Shown here piece by piece: positions 11,455 through 21,474 of a stretch of DNA of 64,000 bases. The stretch lies in the NCBI GenBank assembly GCA_947650365.1, contig OX393550.1, positions 100,467,472 through 100,531,471 of the forward strand. Reading direction: 5' to 3'. Below the pieces are notes generated by a model that was not told where the DNA came from, did no database searches, and saw nothing but the letters and a program-made list of their open reading frames with translations. How positions within the stretch are numbered: the stretch's first letter is position 1; every line of letters begins with the position of its first letter. The translations under genes were made by a program, and so were the position numbers. This stretch comes from Chamaelirium japonicum (lineage: Eukaryota; Streptophyta; Magnoliopsida; Liliales; Melanthiaceae).

Positions 11455-13500
11455 TTGTTGCATCTGTGGGGGGATTTTCCTTTGGCCACACCTGATCATC
11501 AGATGGAGCAGCTCTCCTCCACCTCCTTCCCGCTGTACCTGCAAGAAGATCGGGAGTCACCTCTGAGCCAAGGTAGAGAATGTGGTGGGGGATTTCCCTT
11601 CGGCCACACCCGATCGTCAGATGGAGCAGCTCGCCTACACCTCCTTCCTGCGGTACCAATAAGAAGATCGAGACTCACCTCCGAGCCAAGGCGCCTCCGA
11701 CGCTCAAGTCAGGGAAGGGATCAAACCCAAGCGTGGTAGTGGGTTCGAGAGCGAGATATTGATTTTGTTTTATACCTCCTTCTCATACGTGTGCGTAACG
11801 CTCGCAGAATCTCCTCCAAGAATCTCGGACGGTTATGGAGGATCCCTTCCGATCGAACGCCCATCATATCTTTCCTTCTATGCTTCCGTTGATCGTGGGA
11901 CCCTGACAAGTTATAGACGACCTACGATGCGAACAGGGGAGATATTATAAGCCTCCTCCAGCCTAGCGGATCTTCCAGCAGTTACAGATGCCCTTCGATC
12001 TTTCCTCACCCAGGGGCGGCCCCTCGGCGCCGATCAGGTCGGGACTCAAGTGGGTTCGGACTGTCGGACCCAGTCCACGACCTGCCCGACCTGGTTCCGG
12101 TCTTGGAGTTCAGGCTTCTCTGACCTCCTTCTCAGGTGCAGTCCTCCGCAGAGGGTGCATCACGTGGACCAGGTTGGGCCGATCGACCCCAGCCCGACCA
12201 GTCTGGCTTTCCGTATCAACATGTCGGGTCGAACCGGGCGACACGTGTCGTCACCTAATCGGCGTGACGAGAAAACCCTTTTACAACATCCACTAGACAT
12301 CATTGAATCAAACCCCCACCCAAGTATGATAATTGGCCTAGGATGGTCGGAGGTATTAGAAGAGGAACCAGTAGTGTTACATGTGAAATTGCGATGGTTT
12401 ATTGGTAGGGGGTTTAAAAAGAGGGGGACTTAATGAGAGGTCCCTGATAAGAGATCACTTTAAGGATAAGGATAACAAAAAAGGTGGTGTTGTAACAGGT
12501 CCCTCCCGAAAAGGATCCAGTTAGAGCAAGTCCCACACATGAATATTAACCCTTTTTAATGGCCAAATTACCCCTTAGTGTATGCCACTCCATCCTTCTC
12601 GTTACATAACTCCAACTCGCTGATTTGCAACAATGATTTTACTGTACCAATTTTTTTTGGATATGATTCCACAGTAAAATATATTGCTACAGTAATTTCA
12701 CTATAGCAAAAGAGTAAGAATTTGCACAAATTGTTACTCTATAAAGATTATTACTCAATTTGCAAAGATTGTTACTCTTTTGCGACAATGATTTCATGGT
12801 AGCAAAATTTTTTCCCTGACAAGGATTCTAAAAATAAAAAATATAAAAATGATACAGTAATTTCACCGTAGCAAAAGAGTAGCAATTTACACAAATTATT
12901 ACTCAATCTGACCAAATTGTTACTCTTTTGCTATAGTGATTTCACTGTAGTAAAAAAAATTACATGATTTCACAAAAATAAAAAATTGCTATAGTGATTT
13001 CATTGTAGCGAAAGAGTAAAGAGTAAAAATTTTCAAAGATTGTTACTCTTTTTGCTATTGGATAAATGCCCACAAATACAATAGCATGTAGGGTCTTGCT
13101 CACGTGTATAACTTGCCACAGGGATAAAAGTGACATTTTTCTATCGAGAGGACTCAATGCTAACTAGCGATGTTGGCTGTCTTTATCACTACATTCGATC
13201 TGTTAGAGAGACTTATCACACATTATCCCTTAAGTTAAAGTCCATTGTTCGAACCTGGCCCGACCCGAACACACAATGGACTAGGCTCCGGTCGCAACCT
13301 TAAGCCCGAAGCATGACCTGAACTGAGAGGAAGCTCGAGAGCCCAGCTCGAGAGTTCGATCCAAATACTATATATTTGTTATCTATATAACATGTTACGT
13401 TTGTTTGTGATAATTACGAGTCTACCATTAACAAAAATAACTCATCAACAAAAAGGAACGCGATAAATCTTATCGTCGATCAAGATTTGGAGGCCTGGAT
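11455..13500. repeat. R1 repeat, copy A (segmental-duplication unit)
   Basis: Non-coding repeat found five times in the window. Parts in order: a ~125-bp module (CAGATGGAGCAGCTC) present twice; a ~0.85-kb GC-rich module from about 11690 (CTCAAGTCAGGGAAGG) to 12540; an AT-rich part full of short variants of GCAAAAGAGTAACAAT and TTGTTACTCTTTTGC (12550-13060); and a tail holding GAACCTGGCCCGACCC and GAGAGCCCAGCTCGAGAG (13.2-13.35 kb). The GC-rich module resembles LTR sequence of plant gypsy elements in style (CTCAAGTCAG, CGACACGTGTCG), but paired LTRs and coding remnants are not seen. That classification is inference. Confidence 0.7.
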
Positions 13501-13523
13501 TGCTTGGGAGGAGAGATAGAGGG

Positions 13524-13552
13524 TGCATGTCATACGACTGTGATGCATCGCG

Positions 13553-13598
<46 letters not shown>

Positions 13599-14390
13599 GA
13601 GAGAGAGAGAGAGGAGGAGGAGGAGGAGGAGGAGGAGGAGGAGAAGGAGGAGGGGGTTGCTTCGTAAATCGAGCCCCAAATCCCTATTCCCTACTCTGTT
13701 TCTTCTTCTTCCCCTTTGTCCCCCCTTCCCTTCTCTCCCTCTCTCCCCGCACAAAGCCCTCTCCCCCCTCCCCCCTTCCTTCTCCTACGAGGTAGCAACT
13801 TCGACCCCCTTCTTTCTCCAAGGGCACGCAATAGAAAGCGAGGAGGAAGGAGGAGGATTGATCGACGAGGCAATTCCCATTGCGATCTGCCTTCTGAGCG
13901 AGAAACTTGACCGCTTGAACAATGTGGATCCCCCAACTGACCTTCAAATATGGCAAGTAGAGTTGTCGGATCGCAGCTTTTGCGGTCTCCCACTCGGACT
14001 TGTTGTCAAACTCGCGATCGTCCACGAATCGTCGCACTACCCACTGCTATAGATCCCAGCCCAGGTTTTTGAGCCCAAGGCTATCATGCCGCCGTGAAAG
14101 AGGAAATTCCCGTTGGCCTCCCATCTCCATTGTGGGACAGCCGGAATGCCACCCCTGGCATCGCTGTGTCGAATGGGTCATGCCAGAGGATTCCCTGAGA
14201 GTGGATCTGTTATAGGTGCCACTATTGCTACTCCTCTAGGTCGGTCACAACGTCCCAGACGACACCACCACCGCAGGCAGAGGAATCGTCCATGGATCTT
14301 GTCACGTGAGCATGACGTCGACAGGTTTCTAACATCGACTATTCCCAGATCTGATTCTTTTGGGGCTCCTATAAAAGGGGGTCTTAGGGT
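13524..14390. other. Unit-alpha segment missing from unit gamma
   Basis: Compared with 40.9 kb, this copy carries about 870 extra bases. Both edges read AGGGT, so either a deletion with a 5-bp microhomology occurred in gamma or an insertion in alpha. It holds a GA tract (about 13556-13613), a GGA-rich tract to about 13650, and a minus-strand open stretch (13684-14037) that contains FVDDREFDNKSEWETAKAAI. I do not recognise that peptide; it may be a captured or degraded gene piece. Confidence 0.55.
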
Positions 14391-14504
14391 TTCTTTGGGG
14401 GTAAGGTTGAGAGACCTTAGAACTGGGAGAGAGCTATTTGGATAGGGTTGTATCTCAAGGGGTTTGTGTGTGTGTGTGTGTGCGTGCACGCGCATGCACA
14501 CGCG

Positions 14505-14568
<64 letters not shown>

Positions 14569-15420
14569 GAAAAACTCTTGTAATCGAGTGATTTGCTCTT
14601 GAATCTTGAAGATAGTGGAATCAGTGGATGTTGTGAGAAGGCGTAGACATATTGTCGAATCTTAGTAAATCGGTATGTCTCTCTCTATGCTTGTTTGTCT
14701 TTGTTTTGGTTTGCATCATCTTTCCTTCGGTATCTTGTTCATAGGCTATCGTTGGTGGATTGCTTTTGCGATTGTTGTAATCGTTTGTTTATTCACCTAT
14801 TTCTGCATTCGAACGGTCTATTTTTCCATTCCGGAAAGGAGAGGGTCTTGGCTGGATCCTCAACAAGACGTTGGCTCAATTTACATACGCCAACTGTGAT
14901 CCATGGCTTCTATGACATAATTGTATATATATGATGTGTGGGCTTTATCATTGCTTCTAATAGATCTAGCTCCTCGTGCGTCTCATGGATTTTTTGCTTG
15001 TATGTAATTAATTCAAGACAAGGATCAGATACGTGCAGAGAGAATGTGCCGGCATCTTTTCAGGGAACATGGAGTTCGTCATCTGCTCAGTGATCATGTG
15101 TCGACGTCCCGTTTTAAGATGGGGTTGACATGGCACCATCTGTCATTGGTACTTCAATTGCTATAAGTCAGCCCACCCGGGGATAGAAGAGCAAAGCAAT
15201 TGATGCTTAGGTGAGAAGGTTAATTACTGGTTCAACTCTTCCTCCTCTAGCTTCACTCCCGGAGGAATTAGTCCAAGCACGAAATGAGGAATTAGTCCAA
15301 GCTCGAAGTGAGCCCATTGTCCGAAAGGTTTTGGGAATCCCGCCGATCTCTATTTTTTTATTTTATCCTATAAATCTGTATAATTAGAGATTTAAAGATA
15401 AATAAATATATAGAGATTCA
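14391..15420. repeat. Spacer module between R1 and ATL (alpha copy)
   Basis: Matches 40.92-41.9 kb at high identity. Contains an alternating purine-pyrimidine run (about 14464-14505) and a (GA)n tract (14507-14565). Further on are GGCACCATCTGTCATTGG and GGAATTAGTCCAAGC. Non-coding as far as I can see. Unit beta lacks it. Confidence 0.65.
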
Positions 15421-15540
15421 AAGATAGAATGATCCTCTCTCGGATTTTCATTTTCTTCCTCTTTGCTTTGCTTTTGCTATTCACAGATCAAACCTTTGAA
15501 ACCCACCCACCCCCTCACCTCCTCTCTCCAGATACAATGC

Positions 15541-15990
15541 TCATGACCGAATTAGTGGGCCCCCCCACGTTGCGAGAGGCGCCGGGCGGGGTGACGGCAG
15601 CGGCGAGGTGCGGCAGACGGGGCACGAGGGGTGCAGCCGCAGCCACGGGTCGACGCAGTCGAGGTGGAACAGGTGGCCGCAGTCGGGGAGGAGGCGGAGC
15701 ACGTCGGTGTCGCGGTAGTCGGCGAGGCAGACGCAGCAGCAGGAGGCGGTGGTGCCCCGGTCGCGGAACCGGGACTTCGAGTACAGGGCACTGGGGCATC
15801 TCATCAGGGTGGCCTCGTCGAGCCCGGCGTCCCCGCGGGCGCCCTGCACGGCGGGCCGGGTGCGGAGGTGGGAGGCGAGGGACATGGTGGTCATGAGGAG
15901 GACGTGGCCGACGAAGAAGGCGATGCAGTAGGTGAAGCCGCAGCCGATCCTACTGGGGCCGACGGCCCAGCATTCATCGGTGGCGTTCAT
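15541..15990 (-). CDS. RING-H2 finger E3 ligase, ATL-like, copy alpha
   Basis: A 149-residue intact single-exon ATL-type protein. One membrane span at residues 19-41 (GFTYCIAFFVGHVLL onward), GLDEATL motif at 56-62, and a full RING-H2: Cys85, Cys88, Cys104, His106, His109, Cys112, Cys123, Cys126, with Asp114-Pro115-Trp116. Expected role: transfer of ubiquitin from an E2 to an unknown substrate at a membrane. It differs from copy gamma at only two residues (Arg74 for Gly, and one near the C-terminus), so the duplication is recent. A TATA-like box lies at 16087-16096. Mutator-like element M1 is inserted 163 bp upstream of the ATG, just beyond that box, which could change expression. The start is fixed by conservation of MNATDEC in all three copies. 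Confidence 0.85.
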   Translation of the reverse strand: MNATDECWAVGPSRIGCGFTYCIAFFVGHVLLMTTMSLASHLRTRPAVQGARGDAGLDEATLMRCPSALYSKSRFRDRGTTASCCCVCLADYRDTDVLRLLPDCGHLFHLDCVDPWLRLHPSCPVCRTSPLPSPRPAPLATWGGPLIRS

Positions 15991-16086
15991 GCCGTCCCGG
16001 CGGCGAGGTGGGGCAGTCTGGAACTGGAAGGGGATGGGAGGGTGCTTTGCTAGCTGCTGGGTTTGTTTCTTTAATTGGTTTGAAAG

Positions 16087-16096
16087 GATTTTATAT
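16087..16096 (-). promoter_or_regulatory. TATA-like box of ATL-alpha
   Basis: ATATAAAATC on the minus strand, about 100 bp upstream of the start codon. The same box occurs at the same distance in copies beta (25443-25452) and gamma (42556-42565). Confidence 0.55.
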
Positions 16097-16384
16097 CCAG
16101 TGATTTGGGATTGTCAACGGTAACATGGATTCTGACCGAGTGTTTGCTTATAGGGAAATTTTAGAGGAATTTTATTCATACCCCAAAAATCTGTAATTAG
16201 CCGGTGTCTTTTTTTTTTACCCCAAAGCCCTTACTCAGCGACTTTTGTACCCCCAACGTAACCCAAGGTTTGTTTAAACTTAGCCCAAGCCCAACCCGTC
16301 GGGTTCGCCGGGTTGTGCGGGGTGGGTTCGGGTTAACCCACCCAAAGTTGGGTTGGGTTCGGGTTGGCCCGCCCAAGTAGCAGC

Positions 16385-17449
16385 TAGGGGTGGCAATGGG
16401 TCGTGTCATGTCGGGTTCGTGTCGTGTCTAGTTTCATGTCGTGTCCAAAACCCCTAGACCCGGACCCGACCCGTTTAACTAATCGCGTCTAGATCCTAAA
16501 CCCGTACCCGACCCGTTAATAAACGGTAGGGGTGTGCATCGGTTCGAAACCGATCTAATTAGGCAAAACCCAAACCGATCCAACCTAGGTCGGTTTTGAG
16601 AATTTGCAATCCGATCCAAACCGATTGAGACTGGAATCCAATCCAATTAAAGTCGGTTTGGATTGGATTGGATGGTCGGTTTGGGCTTTGGCTTATATGC
16701 TTACTATTTTTTTTTTATTTTGATATAGTTTCAAGTTTAAAATGATTATTTTAAAAATTATAAAATGATACTACATTACTTACCAAAATACCAAGTTATC
16801 AACAACAATACCATTATGTCCATAATATTCATATCCATCAAATATTAAAAACTACAAAGTACAGGTTTAACAATTAAACAAAAGTTCACAACAGTTACCA
16901 CTAAATTAGTAAATTATAAACCGGGGTCCGGTTCGGTTTAGGTCGGTTTTTAATTGATAAATCCGATAACCGATCCAATCATATCGGTTTTGAGAAATCC
17001 TGATCCAATCCGATCCTTTGAGTGTGTCGAAACTGATCAAATTAGGTCGGTTTGGTTTGGTTCGGTTGGTTTGGTCAGTTTGGTTTGGATCCTGCACACA
17101 CCCCTAATAAATGGGTAGACACGATTAGACTCGGTAAGACCCGTTTACCACCCGGATCTATTTAGTTGACCCGATCCGACCCAATCCGACTCGACCCGAC
17201 CTGACCCGAAAGACCCGCTGGTATTATATATTATAGTATCAGATTGCTGGTAGACCCGACCCGACCCAATCCGACACGACCCGTTGAATACTAAACGGGG
17301 TTTCCCGGGTCTACCATGTCCAGACCCTAAACCCGGACCCGACCCGTTTATTAAATGGGTCTATCGTGTCGACCCGTTTACGACCCGAACCCGTTTAGCA
17401 TTGACCCAGACCCGTTAACTTTGTGTCGGGTTCGAAATTGCCAGCCCTA
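16385..17449. mobile_element. hAT-like MITE 2, nested in M1-alpha
   Basis: Left end TAGGGGTGGCAA; right end reads TTGCCAGCCCTA. Flanked by GTAGCAGC (16377-16384) and GTTGCAGC (17450-17457), 8 bp with one mismatch. The interior holds the same GACCCG/AAACGGGTC words as MITEs 1 and 4. It is itself split by MITE 3. Confidence 0.8.
16527..17106. mobile_element. hAT-like MITE 3, nested in MITE 2
   Basis: Ends TAGGGGTGTGCA and TGCACACACCCCTA are inverted repeats. Flanks ATAAACGG (16519-16526) and ATAAATGG (17107-17114) form an 8-bp target duplication with one mismatch. The interior is AT-rich in the middle, with CGGTTTGG/CCAAACCG words on both sides. A different sequence family from MITE 2, but similar outermost bases. 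Confidence 0.8.
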
Positions 17450-17539
17450 GTTGCAGCCCTACCTGTGCCTTCAAGACTTCAAGTACCAGCCAACACAGCA
17501 TGGGGTTTATTTAAAAGTGGGGTGTATTCAAGAGTGCAT

Positions 17540-17890
17540 ATAATTGGGGTATATTTAAGGGGGTATGTGTTTGTTTGGGGTATAATCAAGTTGGGGCGGG
17601 CTATTTAACTGGGCTGTATTGATGGTGGGGTGTAAGGGGTAAGGGTATTTTTGGGACAGGAATGGGGTATGAAAAAAAAAATGGGGTATGTTCAAGTTTG
17701 TTGGAAATGGGGGCTAATTACAGATTTTCTTTGATCTGTAATTAGCCCCCATTTCCAACAAACTTGAAGACAACCCGTTTTCTTTGATCATACCCCAATT
17801 TTATCCCAAAAATACCCTTCCTCTTATATCCCACCATGAATACACCCTAGTTAAATGGCCCGCCCCATCTTGATCATACCCCCATGAGAG
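17540..17890. repeat. Long imperfect palindrome inside M1-alpha
   Basis: About 175-bp arms meet near 17730. The inner 34 bp are perfect (17691-17724 and 17735-17768, around GGAAATGGGGGCTAATTAC) with a 10-nt loop. The right arm corresponds to the left sub-terminal sequence of M1-beta, so the left arm is an inverted duplication specific to alpha. Confidence 0.75.
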
Positions 17891-18252
17891 AGAGATGTCT
17901 CTCTTCTTTCTCCATTGCTAGAGGGGTTAGATCTCGTTTGGAGGAATCCGATCGGGGGAATCTTGACTATAATATCTCCTCCAAATACAGTCGTTGTAGA
18001 ATTGTGATTGCTTTCAGGTTAACAAGGTTCATCAGAGGCATTCCAATGGCTCTAGCTTGAGGTGTCATCATCGCCCCGACAAAAAACCAAGAGATCGAAA
18101 TCTTCGGTTTTGTAAAATCACAAACTACCAGTCATCTGGATCTCAGATAATTTCTGGTTTTTAGCATACAATTCAGATTCTTCTACAAGAATACAAGAAC
18201 CAATCAGAGCCTTTGAAGCAAACCATGAAGTATGTAACACTAAAGAAGGTAG

Positions 18253-18364
<112 letters not shown>

Positions 18365-18839
18365 TCTGGAAAGGATGACGGCTGTCCTACCGATCTCCGG
18401 TCCCCGCACCGCAGCTGCTGGGCAGCCACCGAGCGGCTCTTTTCGGTAAGTGGTTCTCGGCCGCCGCCGCCGGTGGTCCCACTATTCACAACGGTAGCGA
18501 GAGGTGCTCCTCCTTGCGCGGCGGCTTTGGTTTCTCGAGCGACGTCCACGTATCCTGAGGCTTGGGGCCGGCACCCTCACTGCCCCTACAAGGGACATGG
18601 CATCCTCCTGCTCCATAGATGGCAGCTCCGCCGTCCATCTTGTCTCTGTCCCCGGATGGGTGATGGAAGGAGGCAGTCGATGCCGAAAATGTTATGTTTT
18701 AGGTTTTAGTTGGATGTGGGGTATAAGATAAGGGTATAAATGCTATTTTAAATTTGTTGTATAAGTTACTGTGAAACTGATGGGAGACGGGGGCTAGTTA
18801 CAGATTTTTGGGGTATGAATAAAATTTCCCTTGCTTATA

Positions 18840-19372
18840 AGGTTTTTTACAAATCGGACCCTGTAATCTTATCTATTTAGGTATTAACTCATGTAAAGTC
18901 AATATTTATATATAAGCCCCTTAAATAATCCACTGTTTATATCAAACCCTTCAATTAGGTGGCATCCAGAATGAAGATATATTTTCAAAATATTACTTCA
19001 TTCGACAGTTATTTCATTAATCTAAAGAAAAAATAACTGATTTACTCATGGTTTTAATTACTTAAATTGATCTATCTTTATTGAACATGGACTTAAACCC
19101 AAAGCAAACGCAGGCATAACCCGAATCTAACTTGGACCCTATCCAAAGAATTCTAAGGGGCATTTACAAAGTTTAGGTAAAAATATAAAGGATGAAATCG
19201 AAAATATTCTCTCCAAAGAAAAATAAAAAATATTCTCTCGTTTTGCATCTCAGCTAACTGCTGGAGTCAATATGTAATATTTGAATAATTAAGGGGTTTA
19301 TATTTAAATATCACTTTTATAGGGATTTATAAGTAATATATAAAATGATAGGGGTTGATTTGTAAAAAACCG
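18840..19372. mobile_element. TIR element M2, alpha copy
   Basis: Left end AGGTTTTTTACAAATC and inverted right end CGGTTTTTTACAAATC. Flanked by TTGCTTATA (18831-18839, shared with M1) and TTACTTATA (19373-19381), a 9-bp target duplication with one mismatch. Non-coding, AT-rich, ~533 bp. Present in all three units, so it is older than the duplications. Confidence 0.7.
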
Positions 19373-19485
19373 TTACTTATATAAATCAGAGAGTTCAAAT
19401 CTCCTCTAGCCCGTTGGCCCGGTCGGTGGGTCCAGCGACACGCATTACAGTCAAACACAATCAACTCGAGTACGATCCACTTTTT

Positions 19486-21200
19486 GGGTCGCCAGCCATT
19501 GTGCGGCTGTGATGCACGCCAGGCTCACCTCCGAGCCAAGGCCCTTTCGACACTCAAGTCAGTGAAGGGAGCAAACGCAAGAGTGGTAGAGGGTTCGGGA
19601 GCGAGAGATTGCTTACCTGCCGCTCAAGGGGTGGGCTTGTTTTATACCTCCTTCTCATACGTGTGCGTAATGCTCGCAGAATCTCCTCCGAGAATCCCGG
19701 ACGGTTATGGCGGATTCCTTCCGATCGGACGCCCTTCATATCTTTCCTTCTATGCTCCCTTTGATCGTGAGTCCCTGACAAGTCCTGGACGACCTACGAC
19801 ACGAACGGGTGAGATATTATCAGCCTCCTCCAGCCTGGCGGATCTTCCAGCCGTTACTGGTGCCCTCTGATCTCCTTCTCAGGCGCAGTCCTCCACAGAG
19901 GGTGCATCACGTGGGCTGGGTTGGGCCGATCGACCCCAGCCCGATCGATCTGCTTTCCAGATTAACACGCTGAGTCGAACCGGGCAACACGTGTTGTCAC
20001 CTGATCGGCGTTATGGGAAAACCACATTCTACATCATACACTAGACATCATTGAATCAAAACCCCACGTAAGTATGATAATTGGACAAGGATGGTCGGAG
20101 GTATTAGAGGAGGAACCAATAGTGTTACATGTGAAATTGCTATGGTTTATTGGTAGGTGTTTAAAAAGAGGGGAACTTAATGAGAGGTCCCTGATAAGAG
20201 ATCGCTTTAAGGATTTGTATAACAAAAAAGAAAGTGTTGTAACAGGTCCCTCCCGAAAAGGATCCAGCTAGAGCAAGTCCCACACATGAATATTAGCCAT
20301 TTTTAATGACCAAATTACCCCTTAGTGCATGCCACTCCGTCCTTCTCGTTACAGGACTCCAACCCGTGGATTTGCAACAATGATTTTACTATATCAATTT
20401 TTTTTTAATATGATTCCACAGTAAAATATATTGCTACAGTAATTTCAAAGTAGCAAAAGAGTAACAATCTGCACAAATTTTTACTCTATAAAGATTATTA
20501 CTCAATCTGCAAAGATTGTTACTCTTTTGCGACAGGGATTTCACGGTAGCAAAATTATTTCCCTGACAAGGATTCTAAAAATAAAAAATATAAAAATGAT
20601 ACAGTGATTTCACTGTAGCGAAAGAGTAGCAATATACACAAATTGTTACTCAATCTGACCAAATTGTTACTCTTTTGCTATAATAATTTCACTATAGTAA
20701 AAAAAAATTACATGATTTCACAAAAAAAATTACTACAGTGATTTCATTGTGAAAGAGTAAGGAGTAAATTTTTTCAAAGATTGTTACTCTTTTTGCTATA
20801 GGATCAATGCCCACATATACAATAGCACGTAGGGTCTTGCTCACGTGTATAACTTGCCGCAGGGATAAAAATTACAATTTTCTATCGGAAGGACTCAATG
20901 CTAACTAGCAATGTTGGCTGTCTTTATCACTAAATTCAATCTGTTAGAGGGACTTATCACACATTATCCCTTAACTTAAAGTCCATTGTTCGAACCTGGC
21001 CCGACCCGAACAAACCATGAACCAGGCTCCAGCCGCAACCTTAATCCCGAAGCACGACCAGAACTGAGAGGAAGCTCGAGAGCCCAGCTCGAGAGTTCGA
21101 TCCAAATACTATATATTTGCTATCTATATAGCATGTTACATTTGTTTGCGATAATTACGAGTTTGCCATTAACAAAAATAACTCATCAACAAAAATAACT
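19486..21200. repeat. R1 repeat, copy B
   Basis: Begins in the GC-rich module (GCTCACCTCCGAGCCAAGG), with a piece missing after about 19870. Continues through the AT-rich TTGTTACTCTTTTGC part and ends in the GAGAGCCCAGCTCGAGAG tail, abutting copy C directly. No gene. Confidence 0.7.
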
Positions 21201-21474
21201 CATAAACTAATCGGGTTAGTCGTGTCGACCCGTTTACGACCTGAACCGGTTTAACCTAGACCCATACTCGCTAATTTCATGTACGGACTGGTTCAGCTGC
21301 GTCTGCTGATGCATCTGTTGGGGGATTTCCCTTTGGCCACACCTGATTGTCAGATGGAGCAGCTCGCCTCCACCTCTTTCCCGCTATATCTGCAAGAAGA
21401 CCAAGGCTCAACTCCGAGCCAAGGTAAAGAATGTTGGGGGGGGGGGGGGGGGGGGGGGGGGGGTAGGATTTCCC

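Noticed and set aside
11455-13500. R1 as a full LTR retrotransposon
   Set aside because: No paired LTRs, primer-binding site, polypurine tract or coding remnants were found around any R1 copy; only a stylistic resemblance to gypsy LTRs remains.
13504-14052. 182-residue plus-strand frame with Arg/Glu repeat as a gene
   Set aside because: Its N-terminal half is (GA)n and (GGA)n translation and the rest is not conserved in the gamma unit, where the segment is absent.
14675-14934. Hydrophobic 74-79-residue frames as a small membrane protein
   Set aside because: Overlapping frames at one place, no start context, and not kept as equivalent frames in the gamma copy.
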